From Muricea muricata (taxonomy: Eukaryota; Cnidaria; Anthozoa; Malacalcyonacea; Plexauridae): 64,000 bases of DNA. The notes beneath the pieces are model-generated. The model ran no database searches. It was not told where the DNA came from and saw nothing but the letters and a program-made list of their open reading frames with translations. Every line of letters starts with the position of its first letter. The stretch's first letter is position 1. The stretch covers positions 1-64,000 of the forward strand of contig OY979717.1 of NCBI GenBank assembly GCA_963855995.1, in the 5' to 3' direction. Of the stretch, positions 1 through 10,161 are shown one piece after another. The position numbers were made by a program, and so were the translations under genes.

Positions 1-2412
1 TAGACAAGGGTGAAATTCTGAAAACTTACAAAAATGATTTTGACTGGCTCAAAACGATTTTTCTCATGAAAGAAGGCATACGCGATCATTTTTGCAAAGT
101 TTCAAATGATTTCAAGCCATTTTGACAAGTTACCATGTTTCACACCAGACTTCCCCACAAACCAAATCATGGATTGGGACTTAGACAAGGGTGAAATTCT
201 GAAAACTTACAAAAATGAGTTTGACTGGCTTAAAACGATTTTTTTCATGAAAAAAGGCATACGCGATCATTTTTGCAAAGTTTCAAGTGATTTAAAGCCA
301 TTTTGACAAGTTACCATATTTCACACCAGACTTCCCCACAAACCAAATTATGGATTGGGACTTAGACAAGGGTGAAATTCTGAAAACTTACAAAAATGAA
401 TTTGACTGGCTAAAAACGATTTTTTTCATGAAATAAGGCATACGCGATCATTTTTGCAAAGTTTCAAGTGATTTAAAGCCATTTTGACAAGTTACAATAT
501 TTCACATCAGACTTCCCCACAAACCAAATCATGGATTGGGACTTAGACAAAAGTGAAATTCTGAAAACTTACAAAAATGAGTTTGAATGGCTCAAAACGA
601 TATTTTTCATGAAAGAAGGCATACGCGATCATTTTTACAAAGTTTCAAGTGATTTCAAGCCATTTTGACAAGTTACCATATTTCACATCAGACTTCCCCA
701 CAAACCAAATCATGGATTGGGACTTAGACAAGGGTGAAATTCTGAAAACTTACAAAAATGAGTTTGAATGGCTCAAAACGATATTTTTCATGAAAGAAGG
801 CATACGCGATCATTTTTGCAAAGTTTCAAGTGATTTAAAGCCATTTTGACAAGTTACCATGTTTCACACCAGACTTCCCCACAAACCAAATCATGGATTG
901 GGACTTAGACAAGGGTGAAATTCTGAAAACTTACAAAAATGAGTTTGAAATGCTCAAAACGATATTTTTCATGAAAGAAGGCATACGCGATCATTTTTGC
1001 AAAGTTTCAAGTGATTTAAAGCCATTTTGACAAGTTACCATATTTCACACCAGACTTCCCCACAAACCAAATTATGGATTGGGACTTAGACAAGGGTGAA
1101 ATTCTGAAAACTTACAAAAATGAGTTTGAATGGCTCAAAACGATTTTTTTCATGAAAGAAGGCATACGCGATCATTTTTGCAAAGTTTCAAGTGATTTAA
1201 AGCCATTTTGACAAGTTACCATATTTCACACCAGACTTCCCCACAAACCAAATCATGGATTGGGACTTAGACAAGGGTGAAATTCTGAAAACTTACAAAA
1301 ATGAGTTTGAATGGCTCAAAACGATATTTTTCATGAAAGAAGGCATACGCGATCATTTTTGCAAAGTTTCAAGTGATTTAAAGCCATTTTGACAAGTTAC
1401 CATATTTCACACCAGACTTCCCCACAAACCAAATCATGGATTGGGTTTTAGACAAGGGCGAAATTCTGAAAACTTACAAAAATGGGTTTGACTGGCTTAA
1501 AACGATTTTTTTCATGAAAAAAGGCATACGCGATCATTTTTGCAAAGTTTCAAGTGATTTAAAGCCATTTTGACAAGTTACCATATTTCACACCAGACTT
1601 CCCCACAAACCAAATCATGGATTGGGACTTAGACAAGGGTGAAATTCTGAAAACTTACAAAAATGAGTTTGAATGGCTCAAAACGATATTTTTCATGAAA
1701 GAAGGCATACGCGATCATTTTTGCAAAGTTTCAAGTGATTTAAAGCCATTTTGACAAGTTACCATATTTCACACCAGACTTCCCCACAAACCAGATCATG
1801 GATTGGGACTTAGACAAGGGTGAAATTCTGAAAACTTACAAAAATGAGTTTGAATGGCTCAAAACGATATTTTTCATGAAAGAAGGCATACGCGATCATT
1901 TTTGCAAAGTTTCAAGTGATTTAAAGCCATTTTGACAAGTTACCATATTTCACACCAGACTTCCCCACAAACCAAATCATGGATTGGGTTTTAGACAAGG
2001 GCGAAATTCTGAAAACTTACAAAAATGGGTTTGACTGGCTTAAAACGATTTTTTTCATGAAAAAAGGCATACGCGATCATTTTTGCAAAGTTTCAAGTGA
2101 TTTAAAGCCATTTTGACAAGTTACCATATTTCACACCAGACTTCCCCACAAACCAAATCATGGATTGGGACTTAGACAAGGGTGAAATTCTGAAAACTTA
2201 CAAAAATGAGTTTGAATGGCTCAAAACGATATTTTTCATGAAAGAAGGCATACGCGATCATTTTTGAAAAGTTTCAAGTGATTTAAAGCCATTTTGACAA
2301 GTTACCATATTTCACACCAGACTTCCCCACAAACCAAATCATGGATTGGGACTTAGACAAGGGTGAAATTCTGAAAACTTCCAAAAATGAGTTTGACTGG
2401 CTCAAAACGGCT
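1..2412. repeat. 181-bp satellite array (about 13.3 copies)
   Basis: The unit beginning tagacaagggtgaaattctg recurs every 181 bp (positions 1, 182, 363 and so on) up to about 2412, where it stops abruptly inside a unit. Copies differ by scattered substitutions, for example gactggc versus gaatggc and acgattttt versus acgatattt. The array runs off the left edge. Because 181 is not a multiple of three, the 66-residue open frames inside it shift from copy to copy and are not genes. The monomer is a typical length for centromeric or pericentromeric satellites, but nothing here proves that location. Confidence 0.97.
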
Positions 2413-2777
2413 CTAAAAATTGAATATACACCGACATCCCGTACGGTTGTAAAAATTGAATATACACAGACAATTATCATTCTGGTCTACTGAGTAAAAT
2501 AAGTCACATAAAAGAACCAGTTAATTTTGACTTCAGGCTGAAGTGTTTCTTATATAACAGGTACTTAGGAAAAAATATACCCCTATATTAGGAAAAAATA
2601 CAGGCCCACGTGGTTCTTAACTGGTTCTTATTTCCAGTTAGAAAACAATTCCTCCTGGTATAGAGTTGGAAACCTCATATTGTATAAAATGTGTTGAATA
2701 CATTGTGAAGATGAATTATGTTGTGAATTGAGGGCTGTTTTGATAAAACATATGCATGCAGGATGTGAAAAACTTAC
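2413..2777. other. Junction between 181-bp satellite and delta-catenin exon
   Basis: The satellite breaks at about 2412. Next come two close copies of aaaattgaatatacac (near 2417 and 2450), then AT-rich sequence. Around 2513-2640 there are several oppositely oriented gaaccagtt/aactggttc motifs and two taggaaaaaata repeats (about 2567 and 2588). No coding exon is recognised. It would be intronic relative to the minus-strand delta-catenin exon that ends at 2778. Confidence 0.5.
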
Positions 2778-3120
2778 TTTGCATTTTGCGAGTCCTGATC
2801 AACCAATTGATGTATAGTGCATATAATAGCACCGTAGGTTGGTTCTGTGACACCCTGGCTCCCTTCTCCGGGTGGCAGCCAGTAAACAAGATCCTTCATC
2901 GCGTGTTTGCCTGACAAAAGGAAGACGCAGAAGTGAAGCAAACGGACTCTCGCATAGCAAACTGCAAACCAGGTCTCATACCTATAACAACTTTATTCCT
3001 TGTGTCCAACGCCAGATTCCGAAGTGCTGTGGCGTCTGCCCGAATGACAGCATCGTCATCGACTCGGAGTAACTCGACTAAGATCGGTAGACCCTTCTCT
3101 CGCCATAATAACGCTGACCA
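2778..3120 (-). CDS. Two adjacent exons of a delta-catenin (p120/ARVCF family), partial
   Basis: Upstream exon 3120-2982 and downstream exon 2910-2778 are joined by a 71-bp intron with GT (2981-2980) and AG (2912-2911) ends. The first starts after a ttttccag acceptor (AG 3122-3121); the second ends at a GTAAGT donor (2777-2772). The joined frame is open for about 91 codons and reads [18 protein letters not shown], then [18 protein letters not shown], then [14 protein letters not shown]. These match the ARM repeats of p120-type catenins, which have an ALRNLA-D-RNKELIGKHA block before a loop ending in LPGG. Such proteins bind the cadherin juxtamembrane tail and stabilise cadherins at the membrane. 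Phase is consistent across the intron and no stop is present. No other delta-catenin exon was found; downstream the gene would run into the 181-bp satellite, so this is probably a fragment although these exons look intact. Confidence 0.8.
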
Positions 3121-5449
3121 CTGGAAAATACGTGGAATTATTTGAAAAAATATTCTAGATACATATGCAAGGCTAAATCAATGAAGGTTCAACTGTAAAC
3201 TATGAGCGTGCAGGGATGTTAAGTAATTACTTATTTTCACCTCTAAACACGGAATTACTTCCTTGAAACAGCATCGAGAGCACAAAGGAAACTTACGAAG
3301 GCAAATTTACTTGCTAAAAGGGATCAGGGTTATACAAATAACTAATATTTATAGTAAAACATTTTTTAAAGAGGTGAAAGATGGAATTTTGCAATCAACA
3401 AGTTAGATCGCCATTTTGTTTTGTGAGTTTACTACATGAAATTCCATCGCTCAATTGTAGCGCCACGTTCGTGGATACGCCATTTACTGTAGTGTGTGCG
3501 GAACGTGTGCGATAATAACATCTTGAGTGATTGAAAACAATGAAAGCTACTGCGCAATGGAAAGAAATATTTGCACGGTTCCATGCACGATAATCAAAAC
3601 TGGAAACTTCTGTTTAAGCTATAAAATTAACCAGAGAAATAAATCTAACCAATAGAACCAGTTTGAAAGGGATAAGGAAAACATCTCGAAATATTTCTAC
3701 TGGTTATAGATCAGGCCCACTAGCACATTTCTTCAGTAAATTTTCTAGTTATTGTAATTACACTAACTATTCATTTGGTAAACCCCTCAATAAACAATGA
3801 ACTGAACTATTGCTGTCGCATACAAGAACAACAGAATAAACACTAATGGTGTCACCTCGGAGCGATTACAGAATTCCCGGCCACTCTAAACAGTTTTTGG
3901 TTTTAGGGGATACGGGGATAAGCAGTCATTAAAATGACAGAACTATATGAGTAGTTTAATGGTTCAAACACTAAGAGGAGAATGTGTGACTGTTATACGA
4001 CGATAAGCAATGATTGAATGACGTAAGTTTTGAAGTAGTTTAATATGTACTATAGCGAGCAGGTAGAGAGATTTATAAACTGTGATTGTAAAAAGTATGC
4101 ATTGTTATCTATGCATCATAGCTGCTCAGACAAATATTTAAAAAGCATTGGAAAGCATGTTTTCTTATTTATTCGGCATTTGCCATTTTAAAGGTTAGCA
4201 AAACTTGTTTAACTTAAAGTTGCTCAATGTTTTGAGCTCTGGCATTGTGACAGTGTCCCTAACCCTAAAACTCATGAAAATACATGATATATTTATACGA
4301 GTAAATCACTGCATGCGTCTATATCATGACTTACATAATATTCACGAGTCCAATGTGATGAGCTTATAAAGAACGAAGCAAATACATGCATGTGAGCGTG
4401 TATTTTAAAAAACGAGCGAAAGTCATGAAATACATAATATAGTTATCTGATTAAAGTACTCGAATATTTACGTCATTTCAATGACTGTGTATCCCGTATC
4501 AGTAAAATATTCATGACTGCGTATCCCCCCCCCCGAAAAAAACAAACACCAAAAGTGGCCGGATATTCTATAATCTAGCCGAAAGGATCAAGTGGAGCTG
4601 TTAACCAATGTCGCGTGACTGCAAACTCTCGTGCTCGTTTGACCTGGTCTGATACTTTAACATAATTTATAAGAAATGTGTTTTGAGGGGCTGCGAAGAA
4701 TCGATAATTGAGGGGATCCATAGTTATATACGCATGTGTTCCCAAAGTGTAAAAACAATCGATTTGAAACAAAATTAATGATGCAGCACTCGAATATTTT
4801 TCCTTCGCTAATCGATCTTCCGAAACTGACCCATCTGTTCTTTTCATTTTTCAATCATCTGTAACTTGCTGAATATCTGACTTCCATTTACACTCACGAA
4901 TACCGTACAGACTATGCGTACGTTAAGAAAATTATCCCTCTCAGTTTTGATTTGCGACCGTCTCTGAATGGCATTAAAACGATGAAACATGAACAATGAA
5001 TTGTATCATTGTTTGAATTTATTAACTTTTTTCAAAATTATTGCTTTTATTTTATCACTTTTTCATGTTTTGAACGAAAAACGAGACAATATGATTGGTA
5101 AATGATGTCTTTAAAAAAATTGAATCATGTAAGCAAGCTGTTGTGAAATTGTGATTAATGCTTCTTAAAATATCACAGAGAAGCATTAAAAAGCTCACTT
5201 TTCAAATTTTGCTGTAAATCCCAGAATAAACCCTTAATTTAGAATAAGTTATTACCTGAAAGTTCACTGAATGTCACTCTCGCTCACTTGTTTTGCCCTA
5301 AAAAATAAAAAAAAATTGTGAAACTCAATCACCAATAACCTCAGGGACTGTTGATTAAAGAATGGAAATTAGGACGTATATTCATGCAATTATGCTGTTT
5401 CTTACTAGCGTCAAACAATAATAAGCAACTGCAAGTAAACTTCTGAGAT
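3121..5449. other. Non-coding AT-rich stretch, no gene recognised
   Basis: Both strands were read for homology and none was recognised. Contents include a run of about 11 C at 4526-4536, a short telomere-like ccctaaccctaaaac at 4257-4271, and diverged inverted motifs (tcatgacttacataatatt near 4324, agtcatgaaatacataatat near 4422). A minus-strand open frame of 90 codons at 4575-4847 has no recognisable domain. Confidence 0.5.
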
Positions 5450-6417
5450 ATGATAACAGACGCAGCCCTGGACTCAAGTTATGAACATTTGGAACAACCT
5501 AATAAAGAAAGTGTGTACTCCATTGACAAGGACAATACTTCTACCTTGACGTCATATTTCGTTACGCTTTTGGTATATTGCTTCATGTGCCTATCATTCA
5601 ACAGTATATATACCACCGTGTTGGAGAATCAAAAGGGCTGGTAACTAATAAGACGGAACATCATAGTAATTGTGACAACCATACTGCACACGATAATCCT
5701 GAACTTCAGAGGATAATGAAGGATACACAAAGTGAATCCTCACTTATCCTCCTAGCCACCATAGTTACTGCAACTATCCAAACATTATTCATGACCCTCA
5801 TGCTTGGGTCATGGTCAGATAACGTTGGACGTCGAACTGTTACAGCAATTGTGATATTTGGAAGCATTACGGAGAGTACACTTATATTGATTATAATATG
5901 TTTTAAACTGCCAATATTTTCTCTCATCCTATCGAGCTTTATTGGTAGTATGTGTGGTTATTTCCCCACAATAATACTGTCAGTGTTTTCATATATAGCT
6001 GATGTAACCCTCCCTGATCAGCGTGCATTGCGACTTGGTATACTTGAAGCAGTTGCTTTCATAAGTGGAATGATAAGTCACCTATCAAGTGGATGGTGGA
6101 TTGAGAAAGCTGGTTATGTCGCACCATATTGGCTGATAAGATCGTTACATTTTTGTGCATTTCTTTATACAATATTTGTATTACCTGAGTCTCGTCAAAT
6201 CAATGTCAAAAAATTTGGCGCAGGTCTATGTCAATTTGAACATATATGGTCAATTATTAGATTATTTCAAGAACCAAGACAGGGCCAGCGATCGAAGTTA
6301 ACTCATTTGACGTTTGCAACATCATGTATGATGTTATCATCAACTGGTTTTGGATGTCTGTTTGTCCTTTATGCTCTTGACGTACCCCTGTGTTTTAATT
6401 CATTATTTATTGGTTAA
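5450..6417 (+). pseudogene. Truncated, frameshifted SLC46-type MFS transporter
   Basis: An ATG at 5450 opens a short frame (MITDAALDSSYEHLEQ...) whose hydrophobic segment then has to shift by one base, somewhere in about 5527-5575. Past the shift the frame reads FGILLHVPIIQQYIYHRV, the SLC46 first-helix end and QQYIYHR signature. The second frame runs to 6417. It shows MFS motif A (LGSWSDNVGRR), the SLC46-like FSYIADVTLPDQRALRLG, further helices, a short loop after LPESR, and helix 7 ending LYALDVPLCFNSLFIG, where a stop follows. SLC46 proteins (folate/antifolate-type proton-coupled carriers of plasma or lysosomal membranes) have about 12 helices and 450-500 residues. Here only about 7 helices remain and the C-terminal half was not found downstream. 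A GT at the break (attg|gttaat) could be a splice donor, so a long intron is the alternative. I favour a pseudogene. Confidence 0.8.
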
Positions 6418-7132
6418 TTCAGAGGAAGGGAATTATCGTTCAGCTGCGTTTTTTATTTACACCACTTTGCCTGACCACCTGACCACGTTGGCTGCTACAC
6501 TCGTCCAATGTGGTTTAAATTATTTACCAGTTTTTAACAGAATGGGCCACAAAAAATGGTTACACAATTTGAACCACGTTGGAAGAATGTGGTAGCGAAC
6601 ATATTCCAGTGGTAAAGACAATGCATATGTGTATCAATCAGAATCTGTCACTGAGGCCGCGATCAACACCTGGCTTTGCCAAAAATCCTCTTGGCTTTGG
6701 TCACTTTAAAGAACTATATAGGCCAGAACGCTTGGACAACTTAAACCACCTTGCCAAAGCGTCATAACCAACGTAGCCCAGTGGTCAAGTACAAATGTCT
6801 CAACAAACGTGGCTAGGATCAATTCCTGCCTATAATTTCATTGTACGGTCATTGCCTGCAGTCAAAGAAGACGCAGTACCCGAAAATCGCAGAAAAGCCA
6901 GGCATGTGAGAAGCTAAGTACACACTACACTAAGTACAGTATGCATAAAAAACCCATTTACGTGACATAAAGTATATTACTGCATGTATCAGTAACACGA
7001 TACGATAGAAGCATCTCATTTACAACTGCGTTTTGTACTATGGTAGAATTTACAATCCTGTAGTGGACGAAAACGAAAGAAAACAAGAAGCATTGAAGGA
7101 CATGATTCAAGTCAATCTTCAATTGTCCAGCT
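6418..7132. other. Non-coding stretch with tRNA-like SINE remnant
   Basis: No protein homology was recognised. Short diverged direct repeats are present, such as ttgaaccacgttgg (6568) and ttaaaccaccttgcc (6740). The recognisable item is the tRNA-like segment at 6774-6826, listed separately. Confidence 0.45.
6774..6826 (+). repeat. tRNA-derived SINE-like remnant (A and B boxes)
   Basis: The A-box-like tagcccagtgg (6774-6784) is followed 42 bp later (start to start) by the B-box-like ggatcaattcc (6816-6826; 9 of 11 match ggttcgantcc). The sequence after the A box, gtggtcaagtacaaatgtct, matches the tRNA-like segment inside the 622-bp satellite (gtggtcaaggtaaatgtct) apart from one small gap. That suggests the two share a source. 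No terminal features of an intact SINE were seen. Confidence 0.45.
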
Positions 7133-7135
7133 TTA

Positions 7136-7801
7136 GACCCCGCTCACACGATACCGGCCGACAGAGTTTGAAAACGGTATGAAATTCTTACATTTAGGGG
7201 CTGCGTTCACACGATGCCGGTATGAAATTGTGTGAAACCATAATGCCAACCGTAAGAGTTTGAAAACGGTATACGTACCGTAAAAGCTTGAAACCGTAGT
7301 GAAATTCAACCGTCAGACTACCGTGTGAACGCCTAACCGTTAGTGTTTCATTACGATTAATACAAAATAATGAAATTAACAAAAGTTTTTGTTGGATATT
7401 ATATTCTGTCTATTTTAACTGGTTTGTACAGCACATTGTCAATAAATTTAAGCTTGTTACAAAAACGTTGGGTAGAAATTGAAAAGGACGTCGTATTCTC
7501 ACAGTTTTATTACTGGATACAAAAAAAAAAACGAAAAGGAAAAAAAGAGAAGACAACGCCGATTCTGGTCGATGCCAGGACGAACTTCTTCTTGGTGGCA
7601 GAGTTTTAGAAATAACCTTGTTGTGGAAGAGCAATGGCGAGAGAATTTCCGACAATTCAACGACTCAAATCCGACATTGATCCGGTTTCGTGTGAACGCA
7701 ACACCAAAACGCGATATCACTCTACCGGTATCGTGTGGACATTTGAAAACCTAATGATTTTTACCAGCAGAGTCACATACCGGCATCGTGTGAACGGGGT
7801 C
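7136..7801 (+). mobile_element. PIF/Harbinger-type non-autonomous transposon with TTA target duplication
   Basis: The left end gaccccgctcacacgatacc (7136) and the right end, which ends in cgtgtgaacggggtc (7801), are inverted repeats with few mismatches. TTA flanks both sides (7133-7135 and 7802-7804), the 3-bp duplication typical of PIF/Harbinger. Subterminal copies of the cgttcacacgatgccgg motif recur inside (about 7204, and inverted near 7685-7740). The interior keeps a transposase N-terminus (7370-7660) but no DDE catalytic region, so the 666-bp copy cannot be autonomous. It sits 75 bp beyond the last MCM2 exon (splice donor at 7876). Confidence 0.8.
7370..7660 (+). pseudogene. Harbinger transposase N-terminal remnant
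   Basis: An ATG at 7370 opens MKLTKVFVGYY..., with QKRWVEIEKDVVFSQFYYW before a long A run (about 7520-7531). After that run the coding frame changes by one base to give RRQRRFWSMPGRTSSWW, then QSFRNNLVVEEQWRENFR. The block R-R-F-W-x-x-P-G-R-T-x-x-W-W and the E-x-W-R-E-N-F-R end are typical of the N-terminal part of animal Harbinger/HARBI1-like transposases. The copy then breaks into terminal-repeat sequence, so the DDE nuclease domain is absent. The family call rests on recognising this motif and agrees with the TTA duplication. Confidence 0.65.
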
Positions 7802-8257
7802 TTAAACAGAGGAGAAACGAAACTAGCTGTTAACTACATGGCGCAAAATGTTTATCAGTTATCCAGTGCAACTTACCTGAGTGTACGGATTTCTTCCATT
7901 AAGGGCAACTCGGCAATTCTGACATAAATGTCGTTTGTAGTCTGATCATATCTTTCGTACATTGACAACACAACCTCCTTCGCAGCCTCGTCAAAAATCT
8001 TCAACATTTCTGCTGGTGCTTCGGGTAAGAAATAGGCCAAAACTTGCAGAGGTTGTTCACACGCGAGAACATTGTAGTCAGTTACGAGAGTCTGAAGGTT
8101 TCCTGGAAGAAAAAAGATGTGGGCCTTTAAAATTTCGTACAAATTTCATAGAGAACTCTAAGGCCATATATAAAATACGTTTGATGATTCTAAGCATTAG
8201 CTATAATCCCTAAAGCCCCGTACGGACAAGCAAGTTGTCCTTGACAAGTTTTATTTG

Positions 8258-8700
8258 CTCGTGTGTACGTGAAAAAACTGACAACTTTTCCTTGACAAGG
8301 AGCCTGGTTTAAAAGCTAGTCGTACCAGCTTTTCGCCAAGGAAACTTGCTCGTGTGTACGTGCAACAAGGAACACTTGACAAGGGAATTGTTTGTTTACG
8401 TACTTAAATCATGCGGCCTCGTAAAAGTTGTCAAGGAAAAATATTGTCAAATTACGCGTACACAGGAACAAATAAAGTCTGTCATGGAAAAATTGTTTGT
8501 CGTGCAGACGCGTAAGAGAACTCGTCAAGAAACTTGTCAATGTATTTTCTCGTGTGAACGCGAAAAAATGACAATTTTTCCTTGAGAAGGAGCCTGGTTT
8601 AAAGCTAGTCGTACCAGCTTTTCAGCAAGGAAACTTAATCGTGTGTGCGCGCAAAAAGGGAATTTTTGTGTACGTACTTAATTCATGCGGCCTTTACATT
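8258..8700 (+). repeat. Tandemly duplicated repeat in MCM2 intron 4 (about 290-bp unit)
   Basis: Two diverged copies lie in a row. The block tttccttgacaaggagcctg (from about 8287) recurs as tttccttgagaaggagcctg (from about 8577), and gtacttaaatcatgcggcc (about 8399) as gtacttaattcatgcggcc (about 8673). Motifs of the form ctcgtgtgtacgtg recur several times and look like transposon subterminal repeats. The left flank starts ccccgtacggacaagcaag (8216), but no matching inverted end was found on the right, so the element type is open. It lies between MCM2 exons 5 and 4. Confidence 0.6.
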
Positions 8701-8729
8701 CAAGATAATGTTCAAAATTTACAATGACG

Positions 8730-8880
8730 TTATTGACATTAAGGGACTACACTGAATTGCAAAGTATCATATACAGAATCGACCTCACCACCTATCTCTC
8801 AGCGGGTTAAGCACTGGGCTAGCATTTCAAAGGTTATAATAGTTCTCATTCCTCGTGAGCCAGGCACAATTTCTGATTAA
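8730..8880 (+). repeat. Possible degenerate tRNA-like SINE piece
   Basis: The segment tctcagcgggttaagcactg resembles the D-arm/A-box part of a tRNA-derived SINE. The B box is not clear downstream, so this is weak. It lies in MCM2 intron 4. Confidence 0.2.
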
Positions 8881-9249
8881 CAAGTGTACCGTATCGTAAC
8901 TTGTATCCCGGTATCAACAGCCATACCTTCACACATCAATTTGATTGTGTCTCTGTACACACTCTTGCCATGATGATCCACAAATGTCTTTACAAATAGT
9001 TTGAATCTGTTTTTGATTTCATTTCTCGGCGCCTGCAGACACACCCACTCTCGTATGGTGTGTCCCTTCATATCCTACAATTCTCTACACTTTCTACCAT
9101 GTCATTGCCTAGGTCAATGTCACCCTGGGCATGTCATCTTCATCAGTTTCATCTGAGGGAAAATATATAAATAGTTTCTAACTTGTTTAAGTTTAGAACA
9201 CAAGAAAATGGACTGGTGATATCACATGCCTTTTGATGTATGATTATTT

Positions 9250-9484
9250 AGCGATTAGTCGTCCAAGGCGAGGTAATTACAAGCCTATATTCACCTCGCC
9301 TGAGGCAACTAATTGTTTTAGTATAAATTTCCCTTTTGAAAAATTAACTTCAAATTCATAACTGTATACAAAAGCAAAAAGCAATAGTCACTGGTCAGTG
9401 ACTATCACTTCCGAGAAAGCAAATCTTGACCAATCAGAATGCAGGAAAATCAATAGTCACCTGGAAATTTATACTGAACAGAAA
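9250..9484. mobile_element. Two neighbouring palindromic MITE-like pieces in MCM2 intron 3
   Basis: At 9251-9312 an imperfect palindrome pairs ttagtcgtccaaggcgaggt with acctcgcctgaggcaactaa. At about 9312-9484, tgttttagtataaatttccc at the left pairs with tggaaatttatactgaaca at the right, giving a short inverted-repeat element that encloses gtcactggtcagtgac, itself a palindrome. No transposase or clear target duplication was seen. Confidence 0.45.
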
Positions 9485-10161
9485 TAGATCACATCAAATC
9501 CCAACAAGCACAACCTAAAAATGTGCTTCTAAAGGAGCTTCTAAATGCAATTTGAACCCATACGAAAAAGTATTTCAAGTCAATGCTCTGTCAAAAGTCA
9601 GCACTTTTCTCCCACAGGGAAAATTGTCAGGTCGGCTACGCAATACTGGCTTAATGTGGTGTGGCTGTCTGCCATTTTGCCAAAAAATAAATGAACAAAC
9701 TGTATAGTACCATAACGAAGTCCTCGTCTCAGTCTTCCAGATGTTAAAGCCTCCTGTCTGTCTCTCCTTCCCGTCACTTTCTCAGCTTCTTGTCGAGCCC
9801 CAATGTCCATCTGATCATATTCTTCATCATCAAGTGCTGTTAGGTCACACATCAAGTCGAGGGATTGCACGATAGTCACTAGAAAGAGAAAAAAAAAATT
9901 GTTTTTTAAGTTCATAAACAATTTGTAAAATGAACTTGACAAATAAACATACTCTTCCATATTGTCTCCCATCAAATCAATTCCATCGTCGGCCTCGTCT
10001 TCCACACCACTTTAATCATTTCCCAAAATAGCATCTGACTAATCCTCAAGTGGAGCCAAATGCCGAGCAGGACTGGTCGTCAACGCATCTGTTCGATCAT
10101 AACGTACATCATCTTGGGGGTCTCGGCTTGGACTGGTTGCGATAGTGCTTGACGAATCCTC

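Noticed and set aside
106-849. 66-codon open frames in the 181-bp array
   Set aside because: The period is not a multiple of three and most copies have stops. They are satellite sequence.
4575-4847. 90-codon minus-strand ORF
   Set aside because: No domain, no splice signals and no similarity recognised; consistent with chance in AT-rich DNA.
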